Of a DNA stretch of 64,000 nt, positions 1 to 7,949 are shown in pieces. The stretch is from Mycolicibacter longobardus (lineage in GTDB: Bacteria > Actinomycetota > Actinomycetes > Mycobacteriales > Mycobacteriaceae), in contig NZ_LQPG01000007.1 of NCBI RefSeq assembly GCF_002102265.1, forward strand, positions 248,001 through 312,000. The letters run 5' to 3'. The position numbers and the translations under genes are program-made. The number at the start of each line of letters is the position of its first letter. Within the stretch, counting starts at the first letter, position 1. The notes beneath the pieces are model-generated. The model was not told the DNA's origin and ran no database searches. It was given only the letters and a program-made list of their open reading frames with translations.

Positions 1-1
1 C

Positions 2-529
2 GACTATGTCGGCCGGTGGGAGCCGCCGTACACGCAGAACTTCATGGCGCAGAGCGCTTTCCGCTGGATGGTGCTGGGACATCGCGAGATCGCCGACATG
101 ATCACCGCCCTGATCTGTCATGGCACGCTGACCCGGTTCCCCAAGCTGCGCATCGCCAGCGTCGAGAACGGCAGCTCGTGGATCGGGCCGCTGTTCAACG
201 ACTTCGGCGAGCTGTACAAGAAGATGCCGCAGAACTTCCCCGAGCATCCGCACGAGGTGTTCCGGCGCAACATCTGGGTCAGCCCGTTCTGGGAGGGCTG
301 CATCTCCGATGTCGTGGACACGGTCGGCTGGGACAAGGTGCTGTTCGGTTCGGACTATCCGCATCCCGAGGGCCTGGCCGAGCCGAAGGGGTTCTGGAAG
401 TACGCCGAGGGCATGGATGTCCGGCGCACCTATGACTTCATGGGCGACAACGCGCGCCGGTTCATGGGGCTGCCGATCGCGAACCCGGATCCCGAGGCGC
501 TCAAACCGCCGGCCCTGGCGGGCGCCTGA
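2..529 (+). CDS. amidohydrolase family 2 (ACMSD-like), 5' end outside window
   Basis: The frame is open to the window edge, so about 175 C-terminal residues are visible and the N-terminal metal-binding segment is missing. What remains is the second half of a metal-dependent TIM-barrel amidohydrolase of the ACMSD/LigW/LigJ type (decarboxylases, hydratases and hydrolases). Seen in order are HGTLTRFPKL, SVENGSSW and the late metal-site strand GSDYPHPEG, then a NARRFMGL tail. The same GSD-W/Y-PH-x-EGLA signature occurs in the proteins at 13470-14720 and 36380-37570, so these three are close paralogues. It is convergent with the gene ending at 534, four bases away. The exact reaction cannot be read from sequence. 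Confidence 0.88.
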   Translation, partial: DYVGRWEPPYTQNFMAQSAFRWMVLGHREIADMITALICHGTLTRFPKLRIASVENGSSWIGPLFNDFGELYKKMPQNFPEHPHEVFRRNIWVSPFWEGCISDVVDTVGWDKVLFGSDYPHPEGLAEPKGFWKYAEGMDVRRTYDFMGDNARRFMGLPIANPDPEALKPPALAGA

Positions 530-533
530 GCGT

Positions 534-1022
534 TCAGCGCGTCAACAGCCGGGCGACTCTGCCCAGCACCGCACGAACCCGTGGCGAGACATACACCGCC
601 ACCAACCCGTTGAACAGGTCCTCACGCAACCGCGTCAGCGTCGAGGTCTTGATCCGCCAATGTCCGTCGACCTTCTCGTAGGTCTCGGTGTAGTGGCCGT
701 AGCCCCGCAGATTGACGCCCGGGCCGAACCGGACCACGTCCTCCAGCGCCCACACCCCGTGTGCCGTGGTCGGCGAGTCCAGCTCGATGTCGGGTGCGTG
801 GACCTGGTGGACGGTGGGTTGGGAGCGCAGGCTCTTGCGGGTGAAGGCCACGAACTCCTCAGCTCCGGTGATGAGTTTTCCTCCGGCGCTTGAGGTGTCG
901 CTGACGAAGTCGTCGGTGAACAGCGCGCGCCAGCCCGACCAGTCCTTGGTGTCCAGTAGGCGGCAGTAGCGGGACTTGAGGCGCTTGATCGCCTCGATCT
1001 CCGCGGCGGTGTTGTCAGTCAT
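534..1022 (-). CDS. NTF2-like/SnoaL_4-type protein
   Basis: 162 residues. The N-terminal helix RYCRLLDTKDW followed by ALFTDDF is typical of SnoaL_4/NTF2-like small cone-fold proteins, which include dehydratases, isomerases and ring-hydroxylating dioxygenase beta-like scaffolds. Histidines in QVHAPD and GYGHYTET could line the pocket (inference). It overlaps the DUF35 gene by 8 bp and is last in the minus-strand series after the aldolase-like pair, so a dehydration or hydration step on the same CoA ester is plausible but unproven. A related protein is at 54275-54703. Confidence 0.85.
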   Translation of the reverse strand: MTDNTAAEIEAIKRLKSRYCRLLDTKDWSGWRALFTDDFVSDTSSAGGKLITGAEEFVAFTRKSLRSQPTVHQVHAPDIELDSPTTAHGVWALEDVVRFGPGVNLRGYGHYTETYEKVDGHWRIKTSTLTRLREDLFNGLVAVYVSPRVRAVLGRVARLLTR

Positions 1023-1437
1023 GGTTCGCCGCCGGTTCGTAGCGCAGCATCGTCACGTCGTGTTCCGGATAGTCGCAGAACACCGGCCGCACCCGCATCC
1101 CCACCGCCAGATCGGCGGGGTCGGTGTTGACCAGTTCGGTGGAGAACCGCGGCCCTTCATCCCATTCGACGATCGCCAGCAGTTGCGGCACGGCGTCGGC
1201 GAAGTGCAGGCCGACCGGGCGGCGCGCGACCGTGAAGGAGTACAGGGTGCCCATCCCGGAGATCTCGCGCCATTCCAGGTCGTCGGCCAGGGTGCGCGGC
1301 GCCCGGACCCGTGGGTAGAACACGTAGCTCTGCGTCGACGGCGAGTATTGGATGACGATGCGGTGCTGCGCCAGCGCGTCCCAGAACGGTGCGGTGGTGG
1401 GCGTCTTGACCGGCATCGGCCGCTCGAAGGTGGTCAT
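1015..1437 (-). CDS. DUF35 OB-fold protein, partner of thiolase-like enzyme
   Basis: 140 residues. It has the DUF35 layout: a short N-terminal segment (PFWDALAQHRIVIQ), a rubredoxin-like zinc-ribbon region, then an OB-fold with GTLYSFTV, PQLLAIVEWDEGPRF and GMRVRPVF. The zinc-ribbon cysteines normally present are absent: the segment reads QYSPSTQSYVFYPRVRAP. DUF35 proteins act as obligatory partners of thiolase-superfamily enzymes. In mycobacterial and Thermomonospora steroid catabolism, the DUF35 domain of ChsH2 pairs with Ltp2 to form a retro-aldolase. The gene lies 6 bp downstream of a thiolase-like gene, as expected for such a pair. Function is inferred from family and neighbourhood. Confidence 0.85.
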   Translation of the reverse strand: MTTFERPMPVKTPTTAPFWDALAQHRIVIQYSPSTQSYVFYPRVRAPRTLADDLEWREISGMGTLYSFTVARRPVGLHFADAVPQLLAIVEWDEGPRFSTELVNTDPADLAVGMRVRPVFCDYPEHDVTMLRYEPAANHD

Positions 1438-1443
1438 CGGCGC

Positions 1444-2652
1444 TCAATCTCCTTCCAGGATCAGGGTTGTCTGTTCCGACAGGATCCCGCCGTTGCCGGA
1501 GACGAAGGCCCGGTTGCAGTCGGCCACCTGGGCGGCGCCGGCCCGGCCCATGATCTGGCGGGTGGCGTCGCAGACGTGGTGCATGCCACCGGCCAGACCG
1601 GCCTGGCCGAACCCGAGCTGGCCGCCCGCGGTGTTGAGCGGGAAGTCACCGCGGAAGGTCAGATCGTGATCGGCCAAAAACTGCATGCCTTTGCCTTTTT
1701 CGCAGAACCCGGCGTCTTCCAGAGACAGCAGCACGGTGATGGTGTAGCAGTCGTAGATCGAGACCATGTCCATGTCCGCGCGGGTCAGATCCGTCATCGC
1801 GAAGGCGGTGTCGGCGGCCTCGGCGATCGGGGTGGCCAGCAGGTCCGCGGCATACGTCGGGGTCTTGAACGGCACGTGTTCGCCGAATCCCTTGATCCAC
1901 ACCGGACGATTCTTGGCCCGCTTGGCGATGTCGGCGCTGGCGATCACCACCGCGGCGCCGCCCACGCAGGGCATCACGATCTCCAGCATGTGCAGCGGAT
2001 CGGCGATCACCGGGCTGGCCAGTACGTCCTCGACAGTCAACGGGGTCTCGTGCCAAATCGCACCATCGGTGTGGTTGGCGTTGACGCGCTGGTCGACGAC
2101 GAGCTTGGCCATCGCCCGCTCGTCGTAGCCGTAGACCGCACCGTAGCGGGTGGCGACCTGCCCGTAGGGGCCGTTCTGTCCCAGGTTGCCGTACGGAATC
2201 TCGAATTCCGCTTGCGGAGAACCGTATTGGTTGCTCGATGACCCGAAGAACATGGCGTCTACCAGCGGCTTGGGTTTCCGCTCGGACATCGGGGTGATGT
2301 AGCGGGCCGGCAGCGCGCACAGCACCACGTCGCAGATGCCCAGTTCGATCGCCGCCGCCGCCCGCCAGACCATGGCGGCGGCGCTGGCCCCGCCCAGGTC
2401 GACGATCTCAGCGAACCGCGCTGGAACACCGAGGTATTCGGCGATGGTCGACGGAACGAAGATCTCCGATTCGCCCAGGTGCGAGGTGACGATGCCATTG
2501 ACGAGCTCGCCCGGCAGGCCGGCGTCGGTCAGCGCCGCCGCGCTCAGTTCCGCCCACTGCTCCAGGGTGAACGGCGCCGGGGTGGCCTTGTTCATCCGTT
2601 CCGGCGGCAGCTCGACGTAGCCGACGATCGCAGCGTCTCCGCGTAGTCCCAT
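1444..2652 (-). CDS. thiolase-superfamily lipid-transfer protein, Ltp2-like (probable aldolase)
   Basis: 402 residues, full length for the SCP-x/Ltp thiolase-like family. The loop that carries the nucleophilic cysteine in thiolases is DLGGASAAAM (Ala89/Ser90), so the nucleophile is missing. The C-terminal CxGG segment is replaced by SGNGG, so the second catalytic cysteine is missing too. The family motif SIYDCYT (Tyr300, Tyr303), the NTAGG turn and a histidine-containing GGMHHV loop remain. In Ltp2, tyrosines replace the thiolase residues and the enzyme performs retro-aldol cleavage of a 3-hydroxyacyl-CoA. The neighbouring DUF35 and fused acyl-CoA dehydrogenase support the same type of step here. 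Substrate unknown. Confidence 0.85.
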   Translation of the reverse strand: MGLRGDAAIVGYVELPPERMNKATPAPFTLEQWAELSAAALTDAGLPGELVNGIVTSHLGESEIFVPSTIAEYLGVPARFAEIVDLGGASAAAMVWRAAAAIELGICDVVLCALPARYITPMSERKPKPLVDAMFFGSSSNQYGSPQAEFEIPYGNLGQNGPYGQVATRYGAVYGYDERAMAKLVVDQRVNANHTDGAIWHETPLTVEDVLASPVIADPLHMLEIVMPCVGGAAVVIASADIAKRAKNRPVWIKGFGEHVPFKTPTYAADLLATPIAEAADTAFAMTDLTRADMDMVSIYDCYTITVLLSLEDAGFCEKGKGMQFLADHDLTFRGDFPLNTAGGQLGFGQAGLAGGMHHVCDATRQIMGRAGAAQVADCNRAFVSGNGGILSEQTTLILEGD

Positions 2653-2668
2653 GTGTGCGTCCTCTGTC

Positions 2669-4888
2669 TCATTTGCGGGGTAGGCCGAGGATCATCTGCG
2701 CGATGATGTTCAGCTGAATTTCCTTGGTACCGCCGCCGATCAACTCGGCCGGCGCCAGCAGATAGGGTTCGACGACGGCCGGGTCGGAGTCGGCCACCAT
2801 GGCCAGCCGTCCGACGGTGGCCAAGGTCGCCTGGAAGGTTCGCCGCAGCAGCACGTTCATCGCCACCTTGGCGATGCTCGACGACGCGCCCAGCCCCTGA
2901 CCGTCGAGCAGCCGGATGGTCTCCCGCACCCCGAGCGCCTTGATGGCGTTGGCGTAGGAGTCGAGTTCACCCAGGGCGCGAATCGCATCATCGCGCGATC
3001 CACCCGTGGCCGCAGCCACCCGCCGCAGCGCGACGGCCCGGTCGTTCTCGACGTATCCGCTGATGGCAGAGCGCTCTTCGGCCATGGTGGCGATCGCCAG
3101 CTGCCATCCTCCGGTGGGCTCGCCGAGCAGCATGTCGTCGGGAACGAAAACGTCGGTGAGGAAGACTTCGTTGAATTCGGCGGCCCCGGTGGCCTGCACG
3201 ATCGGCTGGACTTCGATCCCGGCCGAGCGCATGTCCACGATGAAGTAGCCGATGCCGCGGTGCTTGACCGCACCGGGATCGGTGCGGGCCAGCAGTGCTC
3301 CGTAGTCGGCGCGTTGGGCACACGACGTCCAGATCTTGTGACCGTTGATGCGCCACCCGCCGTCGACCTTGACTGCGCGGGTGGTCAATGCGGCCAGGTC
3401 GGATCCTGCTCCGGGCTCGCTGAACAGCTGGCACCAGGCGAGTTCGCCCCGCTGGGTCGGCGGGATCAGCTGCTGGGCAAGATCATCGGGAGCCGCCCGC
3501 AGCAGCGACGGCAGGATCCACTCGGCGATGCCCAGCGACGGCCGGACCAGCCCGGGGCGCTTGGCGAACTCCTCGATGATGATCAGTTGCTGCAACGGGG
3601 TGGCGTCGAGCCCCCACGGCGGGGGCCACTGCGGGGCGATCAGCCCGGCTTCGGCGATCATGGTCCGCTGCGGGCCCGTTTCGAAGTGCGGGTAGTCACC
3701 CTGGCGGCCCGGGCCGTCGTTGTCGAGGGCGGCGGCCGCGTCGAGCGTCGCGGCGACACCGGCCCGGAATTCGGCTTCGGCGCCGCCCAGGTCGACGGTG
3801 AAGTCCCGCTGCTGATCGACCGTCAGCTCACCGAGCCGGCGGGCCCAGCCGGTGGCGGCGCCGATCGAGGCGGCGATGCTGGTGGCGCGCCGCCAGTACA
3901 GGTGCAGATCGTGCTCCCAGGTGAACCCGATGGCACCGAACATCGTCAGGGTGTCCAGCACGGCATCCGGGCACGGCGCGATGGCCGTCAGTGCCGCGGT
4001 GGCGGCGGCCATCCGGTGCTGGGCGGGGGTGTCGGTGGCGGCGCGCAGCGCGTCCCAGGCTGCGGCGCAGGCCAGTTCGCTGTTGACCAGCAGCATCGCC
4101 GCCTGGTGTTGCAGGGCCTGAAAGGTTCCGATCGGTTTGCCGAACTGCTCCCGGGTGCGCAGATGCGCGGTGGCCGCCTCCACACACCAGCCGGCGATGC
4201 CGGCGCACACCGCAGCGGCCAGGCCGACGGTGAGGTTTTCCGCGCGCTGGGCGTCGATGCCTGCCAGGACATCGCCGGAGGCCACCGGGTAGTCGGTCAC
4301 GGCGATGGTGGCCAGGTCGGTGAGCAGGTCGGTGCCGGCCACCGGTTGGATCACCGCGTGGGCTGTGTCGACCACCGCCCAGAGGTCGGTGCCGTCGTCA
4401 CAGCTGGCGCAGACCAGCGCGATTCGAGCCGATCCGGCACCCGAGATCACCTCGGAGACACCGGTGATCAGCCATCCTTCGCCGACCGGTTGCGCGGTGA
4501 AACTCGACTGGCCCGCGAGCACTGCTACCGCCGGCGCGCCGGCGGCGAGTGCGCGCAGGAATTTCTCCCGGGCTGCCGTTGCCTCGGCGAGCAGCCCGAT
4601 CGCACTGGCGGTCACCGTCGGCAGCAGCGGTCCCGGAAGGGACACCGTTCCCGCGGCCTCCAAGACGGCAGCGACGTCGAGCAGGCCACCGCCCTGCCCT
4701 CCGTACCGATCCGGCAGGTGTACGGCGTGAAACCCGTTCGACACCAGGTCATTCCACCAGGGCGGCAATTCACCGACGGCCAGCGTGTCGAAGGCCTTGC
4801 GGGTGTCGGCCATCGGCGCGTGCCGGGCGGCGAACTGCCGCAGCGACTCACCGAGTTGCCGCTGTTCAGCACTGAGCGTCACGCTCAC
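2669..4888 (-). CDS. fused two-domain acyl-CoA dehydrogenase (FadE34/ChsE3-like)
   Basis: 739 residues, about twice a normal acyl-CoA dehydrogenase. Two ACAD units lie in tandem: residues 1 to about 370, with REQFGKPIGTFQ and a C-terminal helix bundle, and about 385 to 739, with LFSEPGAGSDLA, INGHKIWTSCAQ and the C-terminal IGGGTKEIQLNIIAQ signature. Mycobacterial FadE34 (ChsE3) of cholesterol side-chain degradation has the same fused plan and replaces an alpha2beta2 heteromer. It should desaturate an acyl-CoA with FAD and pass electrons to ETF. Its stop overlaps nothing; its start overlaps the IclR gene by 4 bp. It sits just upstream of the Ltp2-like and DUF35 genes. Confidence 0.92.
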   Translation of the reverse strand: MSVTLSAEQRQLGESLRQFAARHAPMADTRKAFDTLAVGELPPWWNDLVSNGFHAVHLPDRYGGQGGGLLDVAAVLEAAGTVSLPGPLLPTVTASAIGLLAEATAAREKFLRALAAGAPAVAVLAGQSSFTAQPVGEGWLITGVSEVISGAGSARIALVCASCDDGTDLWAVVDTAHAVIQPVAGTDLLTDLATIAVTDYPVASGDVLAGIDAQRAENLTVGLAAAVCAGIAGWCVEAATAHLRTREQFGKPIGTFQALQHQAAMLLVNSELACAAAWDALRAATDTPAQHRMAAATAALTAIAPCPDAVLDTLTMFGAIGFTWEHDLHLYWRRATSIAASIGAATGWARRLGELTVDQQRDFTVDLGGAEAEFRAGVAATLDAAAALDNDGPGRQGDYPHFETGPQRTMIAEAGLIAPQWPPPWGLDATPLQQLIIIEEFAKRPGLVRPSLGIAEWILPSLLRAAPDDLAQQLIPPTQRGELAWCQLFSEPGAGSDLAALTTRAVKVDGGWRINGHKIWTSCAQRADYGALLARTDPGAVKHRGIGYFIVDMRSAGIEVQPIVQATGAAEFNEVFLTDVFVPDDMLLGEPTGGWQLAIATMAEERSAISGYVENDRAVALRRVAAATGGSRDDAIRALGELDSYANAIKALGVRETIRLLDGQGLGASSSIAKVAMNVLLRRTFQATLATVGRLAMVADSDPAVVEPYLLAPAELIGGGTKEIQLNIIAQMILGLPRK

Positions 4889-5766
4889 GAGCTCTCCTCA
4901 GGTCTTCCCGCTGCGGTCCAATGGGATTCGATGCGGGCTGCGGTCTCCCGAACGGCCGCACCGAGATCGACGACCTCCGCGGTGGTCATGGTCGCGAACG
5001 GAACGACTCCCACCGACATCGTGACCGCGCCGTCGGAATCGCGGATCGGGGCGGACACGCTGGCGATCTGGTGCTGCTCGGCGGCGCCGAGCTCGTCGGG
5101 CAGGTAGTCGACCACGGTCAGATCGGCGAAAGCGCCGGCGAGCCGTGCGGTGATCTCGTCCGGCTCTCCCTCGGCGGCCAGCGCCTGCAGCGCCGAGTAC
5201 ACCCGGACGTACTCGCGGGTCATTCGGTCGATCGCGTAGCCGCGCCTGCCCACCTCGTCGAGCACCGCGCCGAGCCGTCGGCGCAAGCCGGGCGAGGGTA
5301 CGCCCAGACCAGACAGCCATTCCTTTCGGAGGTTCTCACTCGTCCCGGCGACGAACTCCCGGCAGAACGGGGCCACCAGCGGCATCCGGAAGCCGGCGCC
5401 CAGCCGCGGCCCGGCGATCGCCTCTCCGACCGAATCAGTGACCACCACCGTCGCTCCTTGGCGAACGCCGAGGATGGCCTGCCTGCCGACCGCGTCGAAC
5501 AGCCGCTGCAGCTGCGGCCGATACGCCTGCTTGTTGACCGGGCGGGCAAGGGCGGCAATGGCCGGGCCCCACGAATATCCGCCCGCATGCCGATCCCGAA
5601 CGATCCACTGCCGGTTGGCCAGGGTGGTGACGATCGCATGGCAGGTGCCGTGGCTGATGCCGAGGGTGTGTGCGATCTCCGACATCGAGAAATGCCGTTC
5701 CGGATCGGCGGCCAGCAGCTCCAAGACCCTCATCACGCGCTCGGTCGGCGGCGAAGAGACCGTCAT
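4885..5766 (-). CDS. IclR-family transcriptional regulator
   Basis: 293 residues. The N-terminal winged helix (about 8-70) contains RVLELLAADPERHFSMSEIA and the recognition helix GISHGTCHAIVTTL. The C-terminal effector domain follows, with VRQGATVVVTDSVG and GVVPFATMTTAEVV. IclR proteins commonly regulate adjacent aromatic or acid catabolism genes and respond to a pathway metabolite. It is co-directional with and overlaps the fused dehydrogenase by 4 bp (ATGA), so it is probably co-transcribed with the genes it controls. A 6-3-6 perfect dyad touches its start codon (5766-5780) and may be an autoregulatory operator. Confidence 0.92.
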   Translation of the reverse strand: MTVSSPPTERVMRVLELLAADPERHFSMSEIAHTLGISHGTCHAIVTTLANRQWIVRDRHAGGYSWGPAIAALARPVNKQAYRPQLQRLFDAVGRQAILGVRQGATVVVTDSVGEAIAGPRLGAGFRMPLVAPFCREFVAGTSENLRKEWLSGLGVPSPGLRRRLGAVLDEVGRRGYAIDRMTREYVRVYSALQALAAEGEPDEITARLAGAFADLTVVDYLPDELGAAEQHQIASVSAPIRDSDGAVTMSVGVVPFATMTTAEVVDLGAAVRETAARIESHWTAAGRPEESS

Positions 5767-5780
5767 ACTTTCGAAAAGTA
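5766..5780. promoter_or_regulatory. candidate IclR operator, perfect dyad
   Basis: TACTTT-CGA-AAAGTA is a perfect 6-3-6 inverted repeat abutting the IclR start codon, inside the 57-bp gap after the SDR gene. Its place suggests autoregulation or control of the downstream fused dehydrogenase/aldolase block. Binding is inferred only from symmetry and position. Confidence 0.4.
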
Positions 5781-5823
5781 CGTCGAATACTCGACGGCCG
5801 CAACTCCGGGCGCGCAGCAGCGC

Positions 5824-6651
5824 TCAGCTGCCGGCGGCCGCCACCCGCGCTCGCTCCCGCATCGACGCCACCACACCGCCGTCGTTGAGGATGTCGGTGC
5901 CGGTGAGATACCCGGCCCGGGGGCCGGCGCAGAACGCCAGCAGATCAGCCATCTCCTCGGGCGTGCCCCAGCGCGGGACCGCGGCATCGGCGACCATCGC
6001 CCCGGCGCCGGCCTGTTCCTCCAGCCGGCCCATCTCGGTGTCGATCGAGCCCGGGGAGACCGAGACGATGCGCAGCCCGCGCCCGTTGAATCTCTCGGCC
6101 TGCGAGCTCGAGTACCAACGGACGAACGCCTTGCTCACGGCGTAGGCGATGCCCGAACGCACCTCTGGCGGCATCGGGTCGCAGACGCCTGCCATGGCGG
6201 CGGAGAACGCGTCGGGATCCTGCAGCGCCAGCGGGAACTGGCCGGTGGGGATCAGCTCGTCGGGCAACAGGTGCGCGGCCATCGATGCCACGTTGACGAT
6301 CGCGGCCCCCTCGGGCGCCACGGCATAGAAGACCTCGTTGACATTGACCGTGCCGGTCGCGTTGGTCGTCATAACGTAGTCGGCGTCGCCCATGCTGGGG
6401 CTGACCCCGGCGGCGTGGATCACCGAAGTGACCGTCCCGACGCCGGTCGCTGCGTCGAAGAGCTTCTCGACGGCGCCGGGGTCGGTGACGTCGCAGTTGA
6501 TCACCGTGACATCAATGTCTTTCAGCACAGCCACCGCCGCGTCCAGCCGATCTTGACGGACATCGCAGAGCACCACCGGCTGATCGTGTCCGAGCACCTT
6601 CGCGGTGGCCAGGCCCATACCGCCGGCACCACCGGTGATCACCGACACCAT
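5824..6651 (-). CDS. short-chain dehydrogenase/reductase (hydroxysteroid dehydrogenase-like)
   Basis: 275 residues from ATG at 6651; the longer upstream frame is rejected because the Rossmann strand MVSVITGGAGGMG starts here and the upstream gene ends at 6662. Seen are the NAD(P) motif TGGAGGMG, the active-site YAVSK and SPGSIDTEMG, then the C-terminal GYLTGTDILNDGG. The fold and motifs match classical SDRs that oxidise or reduce secondary alcohols on ring or side-chain carbons. It is followed by the IclR gene and preceded by an amidohydrolase with a 10-bp gap, so they are likely one operon. The exact alcohol is unknown. Confidence 0.9.
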   Translation of the reverse strand: MVSVITGGAGGMGLATAKVLGHDQPVVLCDVRQDRLDAAVAVLKDIDVTVINCDVTDPGAVEKLFDAATGVGTVTSVIHAAGVSPSMGDADYVMTTNATGTVNVNEVFYAVAPEGAAIVNVASMAAHLLPDELIPTGQFPLALQDPDAFSAAMAGVCDPMPPEVRSGIAYAVSKAFVRWYSSSQAERFNGRGLRIVSVSPGSIDTEMGRLEEQAGAGAMVADAAVPRWGTPEEMADLLAFCAGPRAGYLTGTDILNDGGVVASMRERARVAAAGS

Positions 6652-6661
6652 CGCGTTGCCC

Positions 6662-7924
6662 CTACGCCTTCGCCAGCTGCTTCTCGGCGTACCGGCGCGC
6701 CCACTCGGCACGCGGCCGGATCGAGACGTCCACGTCGGTGGCGGTGGCGCGCAAGGCACCCACCGTCGTCTGCTCACGCGGGGTGTGGGCGAACGGATCC
6801 CAGCCGAAGAACCGGCAGGAGTTCTCCCAGGTGATCTTGTTGATGTCGGAGTCGTCGGCGCCGGCAGCCTCCAGTTCGGCGAGCACCTGCTCGGGGGCGT
6901 CGGGCCAGAAGCAGTCCGAGTGCGGGTAGTCGCACTCCCAGGCGATGTTGTCGATACCGATCTCGTGGCGCAGCTTCAGCGAGGTTTTGTCGGTGACGTA
7001 GCAGGCCAGTGAGTGCTCACGGAACACCTGGCTGGGCAGCTTGTCGCCGAAGTCGCGGCGCAGCCACTTCTGGTTGGTGTAGTGGCGGTCGCTGCGGTCC
7101 AGGTAGAACGGGATCCAGCCGATTCCCCCTTCGGAGAACGCGAACTTCAGATCCGGGTAGTTGCGCATCGCCGGGCCCCACAGCAGGTCCTGCGCGCACA
7201 TTGCCGAGACCTGGGTGGCCAGGATGATCATGTTGTCGATGGGGGCGTTGGGGGCCATGCTGATCGCCCCGAAGCCGGTGCCGATGTGCAGACACATCAC
7301 CACGTCGCACTCCGACAGCGTGGTGAACACCGGACCCCAGTAGTCGTCGTCGTGGTAGCTGGGCAGCCCCTCCAGGTGCGGCAGCTCCGGCATGGTGACC
7401 GCGCGGCAGCCCTTGGCGGCCACCCGGCGGATCTCGGCGCACATCGCTTCGGGATTCCAGGTCGGCAGGATGGCGATCGGGATGAAACGGCCCGGATAGG
7501 AGCCCGCCCACTCGTCGATGTGCCAGTCGTTGTAGGCCGACACCATCACCAGGGTGACGTTCTCCCGGGTCATGTTGAGATGCCGCGCAGAGAACCCGGT
7601 GAAGGTCGGAAAGCACATCGAGGCGAGGATGCCGTTGCGGCTCATGTCCCGGACCCGCTCGTGCACGTCGTAGACGCCGGGGCGCATCTCGGCGAAACCG
7701 GCGGGGTCGCGGCCCCACTCCTCGGCCGGCCACGACACCACCGCGTTGAGCCCGCTGACGCCTTGCGGACGGCCCTGGTACATCCACTGGTCGACGCCCT
7801 TGTCATCGGTGACGACGATCGGTGCCTCTTCCCGGTACTTGGCCGGGACGTGGTTGAGGAACATGTCGGGCGGCTCCACCACGTGGTCGTCGATGCTGAC
7901 CAGGATCAAGTCGTCGATGTTCAT
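6662..7924 (-). CDS. amidohydrolase family 2 protein
   Basis: 420 residues from ATG at 7924 (MNIDDLILVSIDDHVVEPPD); upstream in-frame codons would run into the divergent AraC gene. The N-terminal metal segment is IDDHVVEPPDMF, followed by MCLHIGTGFG, FSEGGIGWIPF and the final metal-site strand ECDYPHSDC. This TIM-barrel family includes ACMS decarboxylase, LigW and LigJ. The long insert and GGIGWIPFYLDRSD make it most like the protein at 49991-51163. It is first in the minus-strand block that contains the SDR, IclR, fused dehydrogenase and aldolase-like genes, and only 25 bp separate it from the divergent AraC start. Confidence 0.9.
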   Translation of the reverse strand: MNIDDLILVSIDDHVVEPPDMFLNHVPAKYREEAPIVVTDDKGVDQWMYQGRPQGVSGLNAVVSWPAEEWGRDPAGFAEMRPGVYDVHERVRDMSRNGILASMCFPTFTGFSARHLNMTRENVTLVMVSAYNDWHIDEWAGSYPGRFIPIAILPTWNPEAMCAEIRRVAAKGCRAVTMPELPHLEGLPSYHDDDYWGPVFTTLSECDVVMCLHIGTGFGAISMAPNAPIDNMIILATQVSAMCAQDLLWGPAMRNYPDLKFAFSEGGIGWIPFYLDRSDRHYTNQKWLRRDFGDKLPSQVFREHSLACYVTDKTSLKLRHEIGIDNIAWECDYPHSDCFWPDAPEQVLAELEAAGADDSDINKITWENSCRFFGWDPFAHTPREQTTVGALRATATDVDVSIRPRAEWARRYAEKQLAKA

Positions 7925-7949
7925 AGCTCTACTAGTACCCTGGAAAATC
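7925..7949. promoter_or_regulatory. 25-bp divergent control region, amidohydrolase/AraC
   Basis: The two divergent starts are so close that their promoters must overlap each other's coding sequence or be leaderless. The gap contains the 8-bp palindrome TACTAGTA (7930-7937), a possible regulator contact. No convincing -35 element is visible. Confidence 0.35.

Noticed and set aside
976..2241. 421-residue plus-strand open frame
   Set aside because: Antisense to the DUF35 and thiolase-like genes; composition is Arg/His/Gly-rich and without any motif, as expected of a GC-rich shadow frame.
3260..5107. 615-residue plus-strand open frame
   Set aside because: Opposite the fused dehydrogenase and IclR genes, which have clear domains; it is a codon-bias artefact.
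6652..6777. 42-residue N-terminal extension of the SDR at 5824
   Set aside because: It would lie inside the upstream amidohydrolase, and the extension is Arg/Pro-rich shadow sequence; the Rossmann fold starts at 6651.
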